Assembly (NCBI GenBank): GCA_000751295.2
Contig: CCMO02000001.1
Span: forward strand, 1,971,501 to 2,035,500
DNA length: 64,000 bases
From: a bacterium YEK0313
GTDB lineage: Bacteria > Pseudomonadota > Alphaproteobacteria > Rhizobiales > Phreatobacteraceae
Reading direction: 5' to 3'
Shown here: in pieces, positions 9,223 through 17,937 of the stretch
Layout of the letters: every line of letters begins with the position of its first letter
How positions within the stretch are numbered: position 1 is the first letter of the stretch
Position numbers and translations under genes: made by a program
Notes under the pieces: model-generated
What the model saw: the letters and a program-made list of their open reading frames with translations, nothing else
Database searches by the model: none
Told to the model about the DNA's origin: nothing

Positions 9223-10184
9223 TGCGCTTTGGCCCGGCCATTGCCCTCGCGGCCTTTGCTCTTGGAGCCTCGGCCCCCGCGCACGCTTTTCCGATCGTGG
9301 TCGAGAGCTGCTCCGACACGGTGCGCTTCGATGCGGCGCCACGGCGCGCGGTCGTCAACGATACCAACATGGTCCAGACCATGCTGGATCTCGGCCTTGC
9401 CGACAGGATCGTCGGCGTCTCCGGCATTGCCGGGGTCGAGCGCCATCTGATCGCGCCGCCGGGCGTGGTTGCCCGTCTCAACCAGTTCGTCGATCGCGCG
9501 CCGCTGCTCGAAGCCGTGCTCGGGCAGAATCCGGACTTCATGTTCGCCGGCTGGAGCTACGGTTTCACGCCTGCGCGGGGCCTCACCCCGGAGACGCTCG
9601 CCGCCATGGGCGTGAAGAGCTACGTTCTGCGCGAAAGCTGCATCCGCATCGGCCGGCGCGAGCCGATCAGCATGGAGACGCTCTACACCGACATCCGCGC
9701 GCTGGGCGCGATCTTCGGCATCGAGGACCGGGCGGCCGGCATGATCGCCGGCCTCAAGGCCCGCGTCGGGGCCGTCATCGAGCGCCTGCGCGGAGCGGGC
9801 GAACCGCCGCGTGTCATGTATTGCAGCGACTGCAATACGACGAGCCCGCCGGTCTCGGTCGGCGCCGAGGGCATGACCTCGCTGATCACGCGGCTCGCCG
9901 GCGGCCGGAATATTTTCGACGACATCCCCAACAGCTATGTCCGGGTGAGCTGGGAAGAAGTGGTCCGGCGCGATCCGCAATGGATCCTGATCAGCGACCA
10001 CCGTCTTCCGGTCGAAGCGATCGTCCGCCATCTGACCTCCGATCCGCAGCTCGCCCAGGTCGAGGCGATCAGGAAGCGCCAGTTCGTCTTCATCACCTAT
10101 GCCGAGCAAACGCCCTCGACGCGCTCCGTCGATGGCCTCGAGAAGATCGCGCGGGCCCTCTATCCGGAGCGGTTCGGACCATGA
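9219..10184 (+). CDS. periplasmic substrate-binding protein, FepB/BtuF type
   Basis: 321 residues with a Sec signal peptide ending in an APAHA-type site around residue 20. The mature part fits the PeripBP-2 fold: an N-terminal lobe beginning with an RAVVNDTNMVQTMLDLGL-type helix, a long linking helix near the middle, and a second lobe. Odd for the family are several cysteines (ESCSD near the N-terminus, RESC, and CSDC mid-protein), which could bind metal or form disulfides. The start overlaps the ATPase stop (ATGA). It delivers ligand to the 10181 permease; ligand unknown, probably a corrinoid or metal chelate given the riboswitch. Confidence 0.88.
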   Translation: MMRFGPAIALAAFALGASAPAHAFPIVVESCSDTVRFDAAPRRAVVNDTNMVQTMLDLGLADRIVGVSGIAGVERHLIAPPGVVARLNQFVDRAPLLEAVLGQNPDFMFAGWSYGFTPARGLTPETLAAMGVKSYVLRESCIRIGRREPISMETLYTDIRALGAIFGIEDRAAGMIAGLKARVGAVIERLRGAGEPPRVMYCSDCNTTSPPVSVGAEGMTSLITRLAGGRNIFDDIPNSYVRVSWEEVVRRDPQWILISDHRLPVEAIVRHLTSDPQLAQVEAIRKRQFVFITYAEQTPSTRSVDGLEKIARALYPERFGP

Positions 10185-11263
10185 CGGCACAGCTGGATAG
10201 GCGCCGGCCGCAGCGTTTCGGCGCGGTCCTGCGGCAACCGTCGACGCGCGCCGGCCTTTTCGCCTGGTGCGGTCTTCTTGCGCTGCTTTTGGCCTTGTCG
10301 CTGGTCGTGACCGTCGCCTTCGGCGCGGTGCGCATCCCGGTGCGCGCGGTCGCCGGCATCATCGCCGCCGAATTCGGTTTCGGCGGCGAAGCCGGAGGCT
10401 GGAGCCGGGCCGAGCGCAATATCGTGTGGGAGCTGCGGCTGCCACGCGTGATCTTGGGCGCGCTTGCCGGCGCGGGGCTTTCGGTCATCGGCGCGGCGCT
10501 CCAGGTCATCACCCGCAATCCGCTCGCCGATCCCTATCTTTTCGGCGTCTCGGCGGGGGCCTCGGTCGGCGCCGTCGCTGTCATCCTGTTCACCGGTCCC
10601 TTCGCCGGGATCGCGTCGTTGCCGCTGGCCGCCTTCGCCGGAGCCTTCGCCGCAACCGTGATCGTCTTCGTCGCGGCCGGCGGAGCGGCGGGCGCGCCGA
10701 GCAGCGCGAGGCTCGTTCTGACCGGGGTGGCGGTCTCGTTCATCCTGCACGCCGTCACCAACGGCCTCATCGTCGGCGTTGCCGACCGCGGCGCCGAGAC
10801 TGTCCTGTTCTGGATGATGGGCAGCCTCGCCAATGCCCGCTGGTCGACGATCGGCGTGCCCTTCGCGGCGGTGCTCGTCGGCATTGCCTGGCTCGGCCTG
10901 CGCGCCGCCGCCATCAACGCGCTCGCTTTCGGCGACGACACGGCGCGCTCGCTCGGCGTCGACCCGGCACGGCTTCGGCTCGAGGTCTTCGCCGTCGCCT
11001 CGCTGATGACCGGCGCCGTCGTTTCGGCCTGCGGCAGCATCGGCTTCGTCGGTCTCGTCCTGCCGCATCTCGTTCGCCTCGTCGCCGGCGGCGACCTGCG
11101 TCGGCTGGTGCCGCTCTCCGCGCTTTGCGGGGCCATCTTCCTCACCTGGATCGACGTCGTCGCACGTCTCGCATTCGCGCCGCGCGAGATACCGCTCGGC
11201 GTCGTTACCGCCTCCTGCGGAGGCCTGTTCTTCCTCTGGCTGATGCGCCATCGCCGCCTCTGA
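10181..11263 (+). CDS. FecCD-family ABC transporter permease
   Basis: 360 residues, around nine to ten membrane helices, with the family motifs RLPRVILGALAGAGLSVIGA and NPLADPYLFGVSAGAS near residues 85-125, and IGFVGLVLPHLVR near residue 290, which contacts the ATPase. This is the inner-membrane pore of the B12/siderophore-type importer. Start overlaps the binding-protein stop by four bases (ATGA). Only one permease gene is present, as expected for a homodimeric BtuC-type transporter. Confidence 0.93.
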   Translation: MTAQLDRRRPQRFGAVLRQPSTRAGLFAWCGLLALLLALSLVVTVAFGAVRIPVRAVAGIIAAEFGFGGEAGGWSRAERNIVWELRLPRVILGALAGAGLSVIGAALQVITRNPLADPYLFGVSAGASVGAVAVILFTGPFAGIASLPLAAFAGAFAATVIVFVAAGGAAGAPSSARLVLTGVAVSFILHAVTNGLIVGVADRGAETVLFWMMGSLANARWSTIGVPFAAVLVGIAWLGLRAAAINALAFGDDTARSLGVDPARLRLEVFAVASLMTGAVVSACGSIGFVGLVLPHLVRLVAGGDLRRLVPLSALCGAIFLTWIDVVARLAFAPREIPLGVVTASCGGLFFLWLMRHRRL

Positions 11264-11306
11264 GGGCGACAGCCATGACCGTCTCGAACCTTGCAAGGTG
11301 CCACCG

Positions 11307-12065
11307 ATGACCGAAGTCCTTCCTTCCGCGCGGACCGCCATCGTGCTCTACGGCCGCGCCGCCTTCGCCCAGACGCAGAGCCTTGCACGGCTCGCCGAGG
11401 AGGTGCGGCAGGTGCTCGGACCGCTTGCCGTCGAACGGCGCATCGCGATCGCCTTCTCCGACCTGACCGGCCCGTCGCTGCCCGAGGTGCTCGATCAGCT
11501 CGCCGCCGAGGGGATCGCGGAGGCCGACATCGTCACCTGCATGGTGCCGGCCGATCCCTCGCTTTCGATCTGGCTGCCGGGCGCGCTCAGCCAGTGGCGG
11601 GCCGACCGGGCCGCCATGATGACGGTCCGGCTGTCGCCACCGGTCGAGGCCGCGCTCGACATGGCGCGGGCGGTGGCGGCGGTGCTTCGGCCGGACGGCG
11701 GCCGCGACGCCGGGGCGACCGCGCCGAGCCTCGGCAAGCCCGGCTGGTCGAAGGTCCCCGAACATGGCCGGCAGCTGTTCTTCTGCGTCGGCGCCCGCTG
11801 CCTGCACCGGGCCGCCGAGCCGCTCTATCAGCATTTGCGCACGCGCATGAAACGGCATCGCGCGCTTGCGAGCGGACCGCGCCGGGTGATGTGCGCGCGG
11901 TCGAGCTGCCTCTATCCCTGCAATCTCGGCCCGCTCATGACCGTGCATCCGGACGGCGTCTGGTATGGCGGCCTGACGCCCGAGCGGATCGACCGCATCG
12001 TCGACGAGCATCTTGCCGGCGACACCCCGGTTGCGGACTGCGTGGTGCACGTCACCAGCGGCTGA
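11307..12065 (+). CDS. CbiX-like domain fused to thioredoxin-fold 2Fe-2S ferredoxin domain
   Basis: 252 residues. The N-terminal ~120 residues resemble a CbiX/SirB-type chelatase half (a TAIVLYGRAAF strand, then a helix and an ADIVTCMVPADPS strand), but the usual catalytic His after the first strand is replaced (YGR). The C-terminal ~110 residues fit the (2Fe-2S) thioredoxin-like ferredoxin family: FFCVGARCLH, then VMCARSSCLYPCNLGP and GVWYGGLTPE, with cysteines suited to a cluster. It is the last gene of the uptake operon, 43 bases after the permease, so a role in metal insertion or reduction of the imported corrinoid or metal is likely but unproven. Confidence 0.7.
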   Translation: MTEVLPSARTAIVLYGRAAFAQTQSLARLAEEVRQVLGPLAVERRIAIAFSDLTGPSLPEVLDQLAAEGIAEADIVTCMVPADPSLSIWLPGALSQWRADRAAMMTVRLSPPVEAALDMARAVAAVLRPDGGRDAGATAPSLGKPGWSKVPEHGRQLFFCVGARCLHRAAEPLYQHLRTRMKRHRALASGPRRVMCARSSCLYPCNLGPLMTVHPDGVWYGGLTPERIDRIVDEHLAGDTPVADCVVHVTSG

Positions 12066-12073
12066 CGGCCCGC

Positions 12074-12481
12074 TCATCCCGGATATTCGCCGAGCGTCCG
12101 CACCGCCAGCTCCGTATCGCAATATTCGGTGAGCGAAATCAGCTTGCCGCCGGCGAGCCGCAGCACGAAACAATAGCTGTTGCGGTAGGGTATGCCCGCC
12201 AGGGTGACGTTGTCGCCCTGCGCCTCGACCACCACCATGTCGCCTTCGGCGATGATCCGCCGCGGCCGGGTCTTGATCCGGCCGTCGAGGCGTTCGCGCA
12301 GCACCTTGAACAATGAGCCGAGGACGGCCTCCTTGCCGGCGAAGGTGCGCGACCAGGAACTCGCTCCCGTCAGGGTCCAGCTGAAGTCGTCGGCCATGGC
12401 GTCGACGAGAGGTTTCGACTGGCCCTCGGCGAGGGCGTTGAACACTGTCGTGACGATCGTGCGGTTGTCGGGCTGGGTCAT
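12074..12481 (-). CDS. NTF2-like/SnoaL-type small protein
   Basis: 135 residues starting MTQPDNRTIV. The layout (N-terminal helices, FSWTL, FAGKEAVLG, a basic central strand, EYCDTELAV) matches the cone-shaped NTF2/SnoaL fold of ketosteroid-isomerase-like proteins. Such proteins act as small isomerases, hydrolases or ligand binders; no specific function can be given. Its stop lies eight bases from the stop of the convergent ferredoxin-type gene, and it is divergent from the LysR gene at 12576, which might regulate it. Confidence 0.75.
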   Translation of the reverse strand: MTQPDNRTIVTTVFNALAEGQSKPLVDAMADDFSWTLTGASSWSRTFAGKEAVLGSLFKVLRERLDGRIKTRPRRIIAEGDMVVVEAQGDNVTLAGIPYRNSYCFVLRLAGGKLISLTEYCDTELAVRTLGEYPG

Positions 12482-12575
12482 GATGCGGCCTCGTTCGGCA
12501 ATGAATGCAAGGCGACTATCGCGCCGGGCCGGCTCATTCTTCCAATCGATAGATGATATGATGTATCTTCGCCGG

Positions 12576-13502
12576 ATGAATTTGGCCGCGATCGACATGA
12601 ACCTGCTGGTTGCGCTCGACGCGCTGCTGCGCGAGGCGAGCGTCGGCCGCGCCGCCCTGCGCATCGGCCTGTCGCAGCCGGCGACCAGCCACGCCTTGCG
12701 GCGGCTCAGGGAGCTGATCGGCGATCCGCTGCTGGTGCGGGTGGGCGCGCGCATGGAGCTGACGCCGCGCGCCGAGACGCTGCGCCAGGAGCTCGCCGAG
12801 GCCCTGGATCGACTGCGCGGCCTGTTCGATGCCGAAGGTTTCGAGCCCGCGACCAGCACCAGGCGCTTCCGCCTGATGATGCCCGACCATGTCGTCGATC
12901 TCATCCTGCCGGATCTCTCTGAGGCCGCCGCGCGCGAGGCGCCCGGCATCCGCCTCGATGTCGCGCCCTGGCGCGGCCCGGCCACCATGACGGCCGAGCT
13001 CGCCCGCTCGATCGATCTCGTCATCGGCTGCACGGCCGAAGCCTTTGCCGGTTTTCATCGCCAGCGCCTGTTCGCCGATACCGAGGCGCTGGCGGTGCGC
13101 CGCGACCATCCCGACGCTGCCGCGCTGCAGCGGCTGCCGACCTTCCTGGCGGCACGCCACGTCGCCGTGGTCGGCCGCGGCCAGCGCGAGGATCCGGTCG
13201 ACATCTGGCTGGGCGAGAAGGCGCTCGCCCGTTCGATCGCCATGGTGGTGCCCGGCTATCTCCAGGCGCTGCATCTGGCCGCGCGCACCGACCTCGTCGC
13301 CTTCGTGCCGCGCCGGCTCATCGAGGCGATGGCCGGGCCGCTCGGGCTTACGGTCGTCGCGCCGCCGGTCGATCCCGGACCTTACGAAGAATATCTGTTC
13401 CACCCGACCCGCGCGCAGGCCGACCCGGGCTCGGTCTGGCTGCGGCGCCATGTGCTGGCCATCGGCCGCAGGCTCGACCGGCGTCTCGTGCGCGCGGCCT
13501 GA
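12576..13502 (+). CDS. LysR-family transcriptional regulator (NodD/SyrM-like)
   Basis: 308 residues. The opening MNLAAIDMNLLVALDALL and the helix-turn-helix with LSQPATSHALRRLRELIGDP are typical of the LysR branch that includes NodD and PcpR-type proteins. The rest is a periplasmic-binding-like effector domain. Two other in-frame ATGs (12558, 12561) precede the chosen one. It is divergent from an NTF2-like gene with a 94-base gap, a classic LysR arrangement. The effector is not deducible. Confidence 0.88.
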   Translation: MNLAAIDMNLLVALDALLREASVGRAALRIGLSQPATSHALRRLRELIGDPLLVRVGARMELTPRAETLRQELAEALDRLRGLFDAEGFEPATSTRRFRLMMPDHVVDLILPDLSEAAAREAPGIRLDVAPWRGPATMTAELARSIDLVIGCTAEAFAGFHRQRLFADTEALAVRRDHPDAAALQRLPTFLAARHVAVVGRGQREDPVDIWLGEKALARSIAMVVPGYLQALHLAARTDLVAFVPRRLIEAMAGPLGLTVVAPPVDPGPYEEYLFHPTRAQADPGSVWLRRHVLAIGRRLDRRLVRAA

Positions 13503-13602
13503 CAAGGCCGCCCGGCCGGCCATTTCCCGACGACAAGGCATGCCTCGTTGCCGGCGTTTGGCGCCCGGCACCGCCTGTTCGTGCGCCTCGGCGTTTCGTC
13601 GT

Positions 13603-13650
13603 AAGATATATCTTGCGCTATATATCGAACGAGACTATCTTACGATATAT
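13603..13650. promoter_or_regulatory. paired AT-rich dyads, likely PadR operator
   Basis: Two inverted repeats lie just upstream of the padR-type gene in otherwise GC-rich DNA: the perfect 12-bp palindrome AAGATATATCTT (13603-13614) and ATATATCG-N15-CGATATAT (13620-13650). PadR proteins usually repress their own gene through such sites. The repeats are directly visible; autoregulation is inferred. Confidence 0.6.
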
Positions 13651-13669
13651 GAAAATAGGAGATCAGCCC

Positions 13670-14296
13670 ATGTTTGGACTACGCAGAGGATGTGGAGACG
13701 AGCGCTGGGCGGCCGGCCGCCGCTGGCGCGGAGGTCACGGTTTCGGTGGCTGGGGCGGGCCGCAGGGCATGGGCGGCGGCAACATGCTGCGCGCCGGCCG
13801 GATGCTGGCGACCGGCGACCTCAAGCTGCTGGCGCTCGCCCTAATCGAGCAGCAGCCGCGTCACGGCTACGACATCATCAAGGTGCTCGAGGAAAAGACC
13901 GCCGGCTGGTATTCACCGAGCCCGGGAACGGTCTATCCGACCCTGACCTTCCTGGAGGAGGCGGGCTATGTGACCGCCGAGGCCGACGGCGCCAAGAAGC
14001 TCTATACGATCACCGAGGAGGGCCGGGCCCATCTCGACCAGAACCGCACCTTCGTCGATGCGGTGCTCGAACGGCTGTCGGCCGTCGGCGAGAAGGCCGA
14101 GCGCGTGCGCCGGCATTTCCGTGGCGACGAGACCCACGAGCGGCGCGAGGACGACGACATGCCGCGGTCCATCCGCGGCGCCTTCGAGGATCTGTCGCGC
14201 GTCGTGCGCCAGGTCCTGCGCGAGGATCCGAGCGCCAAGGCGCGGGTCATCGCCGCGCTCGATGCGGCGGCGGAACAATTGAAGTCGCGTAACTGA
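13670..14296 (+). CDS. PadR-family transcriptional regulator
   Basis: 208 residues. A Gly/Arg/Trp-rich N-terminal extension of about 45 residues precedes the PadR winged helix (LLALALIEQQPRHGYDIIK, then WYSPSPGTVYPTL, and a LYTITEEG wing). The C-terminal ~90 residues are helical and suit the dimerisation domain of longer PadR proteins. The Gly-rich head is a feature of PadR proteins linked to multidrug or metal stress, but no target gene is adjacent. AGGAG eight bases before the ATG supports this start over the earlier in-frame 13613. Confidence 0.88.
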   Translation: MFGLRRGCGDERWAAGRRWRGGHGFGGWGGPQGMGGGNMLRAGRMLATGDLKLLALALIEQQPRHGYDIIKVLEEKTAGWYSPSPGTVYPTLTFLEEAGYVTAEADGAKKLYTITEEGRAHLDQNRTFVDAVLERLSAVGEKAERVRRHFRGDETHERREDDDMPRSIRGAFEDLSRVVRQVLREDPSAKARVIAALDAAAEQLKSRN

Positions 14297-14318
14297 AGCG
14301 AACGGCGTCCGGAAAGCG

Positions 14319-14354
14319 AAGGCCCGAAGACAGGTTCACGTCCCCGGGCCTTTC
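14319..14354 (+). terminator. candidate intrinsic terminator after padR
   Basis: AAGGCCCG (14319-14326) pairs with CGGGCCTT (14345-14352), loop 18 bases, followed by a short T run. It sits between the convergent padR and amidohydrolase genes and may serve both. Confidence 0.5.
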
Positions 14355-14385
14355 ATTGTCTGCGCGGGCCGGCGCCCGCCGGAGC

Positions 14386-15621
14386 TCAGCCGAGCGCGGT
14401 GCGCTTGACGAGCGCGCCGCCCTTCATGATCAGCGGCATGTGCCGGCCCTGGCGGGTGAGCAGGGCGAGATCCTTCAAGGGGTCGCCGTCGACGACGATC
14501 AGGTCGGCATAGGCGTCGGGCGCCACCACGCCGATCTTGCCTTCCAGCTTCAAGAGCTTCGCCGCGACATGGGTCGCCGAGCCGATCACCTCATGGGCCG
14601 GCAGGACCTGGCCGCGAATGACGAATTCCTCGGACTGGTGGCGATGCATTTCGCCAAGCAGGTCCGAGCCATAGGCCATGGCGAGGCCGGCCTTGCGCAT
14701 GATTTCGAGCGACTGAAGGCCGGCGAGGCGGACATCGTCCACCTTGGCGACCGAGGCCGCCGGCAGGCCGAGCTTGGCGCCTTCGCTCGACAGCTTGTCA
14801 TAGGTGACGAGCGTCGGCACGGCGACCGCGCCGGCCTTGGCGGCGAGCTTGGCGGTCTCGGCCTTGATCAGGTTGCAGTGCTCCAGCGAATGGACGCCGC
14901 ACTCCACCGCGCGGCGGATCGCCTCGTCCGTATAGAGATGGGCCGAGACATAGGTGTCGGCATTGCGCGCCTCCTCGACGATCGCGGTGATCTCCTCGCG
15001 CGAGAAGCCGAGGAAATGGATCGGGTCGGTCGGCGAGGCGACGCCGCCATTCGCCATGATCTTGATGAAGTCGGCGCCGCCCTTGATCTCCTCGCGGGCT
15101 GCGCGGCGCACCTCGTCGATACCGTCGCAGATGCGACCGAGCTGGCCGAGGCGGAAGCCGGTCTGAACGACCGTGCGGTCGTCGTAGCGGCCGCGGAAGT
15201 CGCAATGGCCGCCGGTCTGGCTCAGCGCCTTGCCGGAGATGACGAGGCGGGGCGCCGGCAGGAAGCCTTCGGCCGCCGCGGCCACCAGCCCATGGTCGGC
15301 GCCGCCAACGTCCCGCACGGTGGTGAAGCCGCGCCGCAGCATCTCGCCCATCAGCTTGAAGGCACGGACGGTGACGAGAGCGTCGGGCAGGGCGGCGTTG
15401 CGGCCGAGATCGGCAAGGCACGCCACGACATGGACATGGGCATCGATCAGCCCGGGCATCAGCGTGCGGCCGCCGAGGTCGATGACCCTGGCCTTGGGCG
15501 CCGTGATCTTCTTGGCCACCTCGCGGATAAGGTCGTTCTCGACGAGCACCTGGACCGGGGCGCCGCGCTCCGGCGCAGTGCCGTCGACGATGCGGGCATT
15601 GATGAGAAGCGTCTGGGCCAC
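14386..15621 (-). CDS. metal-dependent amidohydrolase (imidazolonepropionase-like)
   Basis: 411 residues. The first metal site is DAHVHV (HxH) near residue 67, after the usual LMPGLI strand; VTVRAFKLMGEMLRRGFTTV-like helices follow, then SAHLYTDEAI and HSLEHC histidines and a late YGSDLL aspartate, which fits COG1228-type amidohydrolases (prolidase-like/imidazolonepropionase group) that cleave cyclic or peptide amides. The start is a GTG at 15621 with AAGGAAG seven bases upstream; the frame is open further upstream but without such a site. Last gene of the leftward tetR-liv operon, so it probably acts on the imported compound. Confidence 0.82.
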   Translation of the reverse strand: MAQTLLINARIVDGTAPERGAPVQVLVENDLIREVAKKITAPKARVIDLGGRTLMPGLIDAHVHVVACLADLGRNAALPDALVTVRAFKLMGEMLRRGFTTVRDVGGADHGLVAAAAEGFLPAPRLVISGKALSQTGGHCDFRGRYDDRTVVQTGFRLGQLGRICDGIDEVRRAAREEIKGGADFIKIMANGGVASPTDPIHFLGFSREEITAIVEEARNADTYVSAHLYTDEAIRRAVECGVHSLEHCNLIKAETAKLAAKAGAVAVPTLVTYDKLSSEGAKLGLPAASVAKVDDVRLAGLQSLEIMRKAGLAMAYGSDLLGEMHRHQSEEFVIRGQVLPAHEVIGSATHVAAKLLKLEGKIGVVAPDAYADLIVVDGDPLKDLALLTRQGRHMPLIMKGGALVKRTALG

Positions 15622-15634
15622 GATGGGTCTTCCT

Positions 15635-16153
15635 TCAGCGGATCTGGTTGCGGTCGGCGGCGCGGGCCGCGGCCCTTGCCTCGAGGAAGGCGGGAATGAG
15701 CAGCGGCGCCAGGCGCGCGACCGGCGCGACATGCGCCTCGGCATAGTGGTGCTCGACGTCGAGCAGGTTCATCGTGCCGATCGCCTCGCCGTCGTAGAGC
15801 ACGGGAATGTTGATCACCGAGCCGAGGCCCATGCTCTCGATCAGGGCATGGTCGAAGAAGGCCCAGCGGATGCCCTCGCGGTCGCGTCCGAGGAACGGCT
15901 GGCGGCGCTTCAGCACCAGTTCGCCCCAGGGCGTCTCGCCCATGGTCTTGCGCCCCGAGACCGGATATTCCGCCGGCCGGCTCGAATAGACCCGGGCGAC
16001 GTCCTGGCCGTCGACATAGAGCAGGGTGAACAGCTTGTGGCCGACGAGGCCGCGGGTCGCGTCCTCCAGCGCCTTGTAGAGGCGCTCGGGCTGTCCTGCT
16101 TCGGCAAGCGTTGCGAGAAGACTGCCGGTCGGGTCGTCTGGGCGTGCGGTCAT
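15635..16153 (-). CDS. GAF-domain protein
   Basis: 172 residues made of a single GAF domain: KLFTLLYVDG, ESMGLGSVINIPVLYDGEAI and GTMNLLDVEHHY are the expected strands. It has no output domain, so it may bind a small ligand on its own or act in the operon as a sensor or enzyme accessory. It overlaps the LivM-type stop (ATGA) and ends 13 bases before the amidohydrolase start. Function unknown. Confidence 0.75.
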   Translation of the reverse strand: MTARPDDPTGSLLATLAEAGQPERLYKALEDATRGLVGHKLFTLLYVDGQDVARVYSSRPAEYPVSGRKTMGETPWGELVLKRRQPFLGRDREGIRWAFFDHALIESMGLGSVINIPVLYDGEAIGTMNLLDVEHHYAEAHVAPVARLAPLLIPAFLEARAAARAADRNQIR

Positions 16154-17052
16154 GCGTTCCTCGGAGCGGGCGGGATGCGTTCGGGCAGGATGCCCTGGGG
16201 CCTCAGGTAGAACACCAGGATGAGGGCGATGCCGACCAGCATCTCGCGCAAGGAGGCGATCTGCACCGGCTGCAGGCCGGGGGCAACGTCGGCGACGAAA
16301 CGTGTCGCCTCCAGGAAGATCACCACGGCATAGGCGCCGATGACAGCGCCGGCCGGCCGGCCGACGCCGCCGGCGGAGACCGCCAGGAAGATGTAGATGG
16401 TGATCAGCGGCTGGAAATGGTCGGGAGAGATATAGGTCTGGTAGTGGCCGTAGAGCGCGCCGGCGAGCCCGGCGATCGCCGCCGACAGCGCGAAGGCCTG
16501 GAACTTGAAACGCGTCACCGGCTTGCCGGCAAAGGCGGCGAGCTCCTGGTCCTCGCGGATCGCCTTCAGCGTCCGGCCGAACGGCGAGAGGTCGAGCCGG
16601 TGCATGGCCAGCCAGACGACGGCGACGATCAGGCTGACGAGGCCGAGATAGAAGAGGTTGAAGCCGCCGGTGCCGAGCTCGGCCTTGAGCGGTGCTTTCA
16701 GGCCGGACATGCCGTCCGAGCCGTTGGTGAGCCAGCGCTCGTTGAGCGCGACGAGCCGCACCACCTCGGCGAAGCCAAGCGTGACGATGGCGAGATAGTC
16801 GTCGCGCAGCTTGAGCGTCGCGAAGGTGACGACGAGGCCGGCGACGACGCCGGCGGCGAGCGCCGCCACGAGGCCGAGCGCGACGGGCGCGCCCGCGCCG
16901 GTCGCGATCGCCGAGGCATAGGCGCCGACGGCGAAGAAGCCGGCAAGGCCAAGATTGACCATGCCGGCGCCGCCCCAGATCAGGTTGAGGCTGAGCGCGA
17001 GCAGCGCATAGATGCCGCCCATGGTCAGCGTGAACAGGAGATAGGAGAGCAT
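16150..17052 (-). CDS. livM: branched-chain amino acid-type ABC permease (LivM family)
   Basis: 300 residues, about eight to nine membrane helices. Family landmarks are SLNLIWGGAGMVNLGLAGFF near the N-terminus and ALKAI/AIREDQELA-type cytoplasmic loop around residue 195 (LKAIREDQELAAFAG), the coupling helix that docks on the ATPase. The ATG shares its A with the LivH stop (TGATG). An in-frame GTG three bases upstream is possible. Part of the five-gene HAAT importer; substrate unknown. Confidence 0.92.
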   Translation of the reverse strand: MLSYLLFTLTMGGIYALLALSLNLIWGGAGMVNLGLAGFFAVGAYASAIATGAGAPVALGLVAALAAGVVAGLVVTFATLKLRDDYLAIVTLGFAEVVRLVALNERWLTNGSDGMSGLKAPLKAELGTGGFNLFYLGLVSLIVAVVWLAMHRLDLSPFGRTLKAIREDQELAAFAGKPVTRFKFQAFALSAAIAGLAGALYGHYQTYISPDHFQPLITIYIFLAVSAGGVGRPAGAVIGAYAVVIFLEATRFVADVAPGLQPVQIASLREMLVGIALILVFYLRPQGILPERIPPAPRNA

Positions 17053-17930
17053 CACGCCGCCCTTTCGCCGAGGATGCCGCGCGGGCGGAAGGTGAGCATG
17101 ATCAGGATCGCGGCAAAGCCGATCGCGGTGCGATAGGTGGCCGGCACCACCAGCAGCGACAATTCCTCGGCGATCCCGACGGCGAAGGCGCCGAGCACCG
17201 CGCCGGGGATGGAGCCGAGGCCGCCGAGCACGGCGGCGGCGAAGACCGACAGGAGGATGCGCGCTCCGGCCAGCGGGTCGATCGAGGTGTCGACGGCCAG
17301 CAGCACGCCGCCGACACCGGAAAGGCCGGCGCCGAGGAACAGCGTGATGACCGCCACCATCCGCGGATCGATGCCCTTCAGGCGGGCGAGGTCGACATTG
17401 TCGGCGACCGCGCGCATCGCCTTGCCGAAGCGGGTGAAGCGCAGGAAGGCGAAGACGGCCAGCATGACGAGGCCGGCCAGCACGACGTTTTCGATCTGCT
17501 GCGGCCCGACGCGCAGGTCGAGGAACCTCAGATCCGGCTTGAGCGGCAGGTCGTAGCCGCGCAGGTCGTTGCCGAAAATGAAGCGGACGACGTTTTCCAG
17601 GATCAGATTGACGGCGATGGTGGCGATCGCGACGGTGAGCGCGCCTGACGGCCTGAGCCGCCGCAGCGCGCCTTCCTCGGCGACGACGCCCGCCGCTCCC
17701 GCCACCACGAAGGCGACAGCGAGCGCCGGCATGACGCCGAAGCCCCAGTTCGTATTGGCGAACCAGCCGGCGAACCCGCCGATGGTGACATAGGCGGCGA
17801 CCCCGAAGCTCGGATAGCGCAGGACCGCGAAGATGGCGGTGAAGCCGATGGCCGGCACCGCGATGAGGGTGCCGGTCATCAGTCCGTTGAGGATGGCCTG
17901 CGCCAGGATCGAGATCGCGCCGTCCGACAT
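17052..17930 (-). CDS. livH: branched-chain amino acid-type ABC permease (LivH family)
   Basis: 292 residues, around eight membrane helices, with GLMTGTLIAVPAIGFTAIF at the N-terminus and the coupling sequence GKAMRAVADNVDLARLKGID near residue 190, both usual in LivH proteins. It starts seven bases after the binding-protein stop in the same operon. Together with LivM it forms the transport pathway. Confidence 0.92.
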   Translation of the reverse strand: MSDGAISILAQAILNGLMTGTLIAVPAIGFTAIFAVLRYPSFGVAAYVTIGGFAGWFANTNWGFGVMPALAVAFVVAGAAGVVAEEGALRRLRPSGALTVAIATIAVNLILENVVRFIFGNDLRGYDLPLKPDLRFLDLRVGPQQIENVVLAGLVMLAVFAFLRFTRFGKAMRAVADNVDLARLKGIDPRMVAVITLFLGAGLSGVGGVLLAVDTSIDPLAGARILLSVFAAAVLGGLGSIPGAVLGAFAVGIAEELSLLVVPATYRTAIGFAAILIMLTFRPRGILGERAA

Positions 17931-17937
17931 GGGTGCC

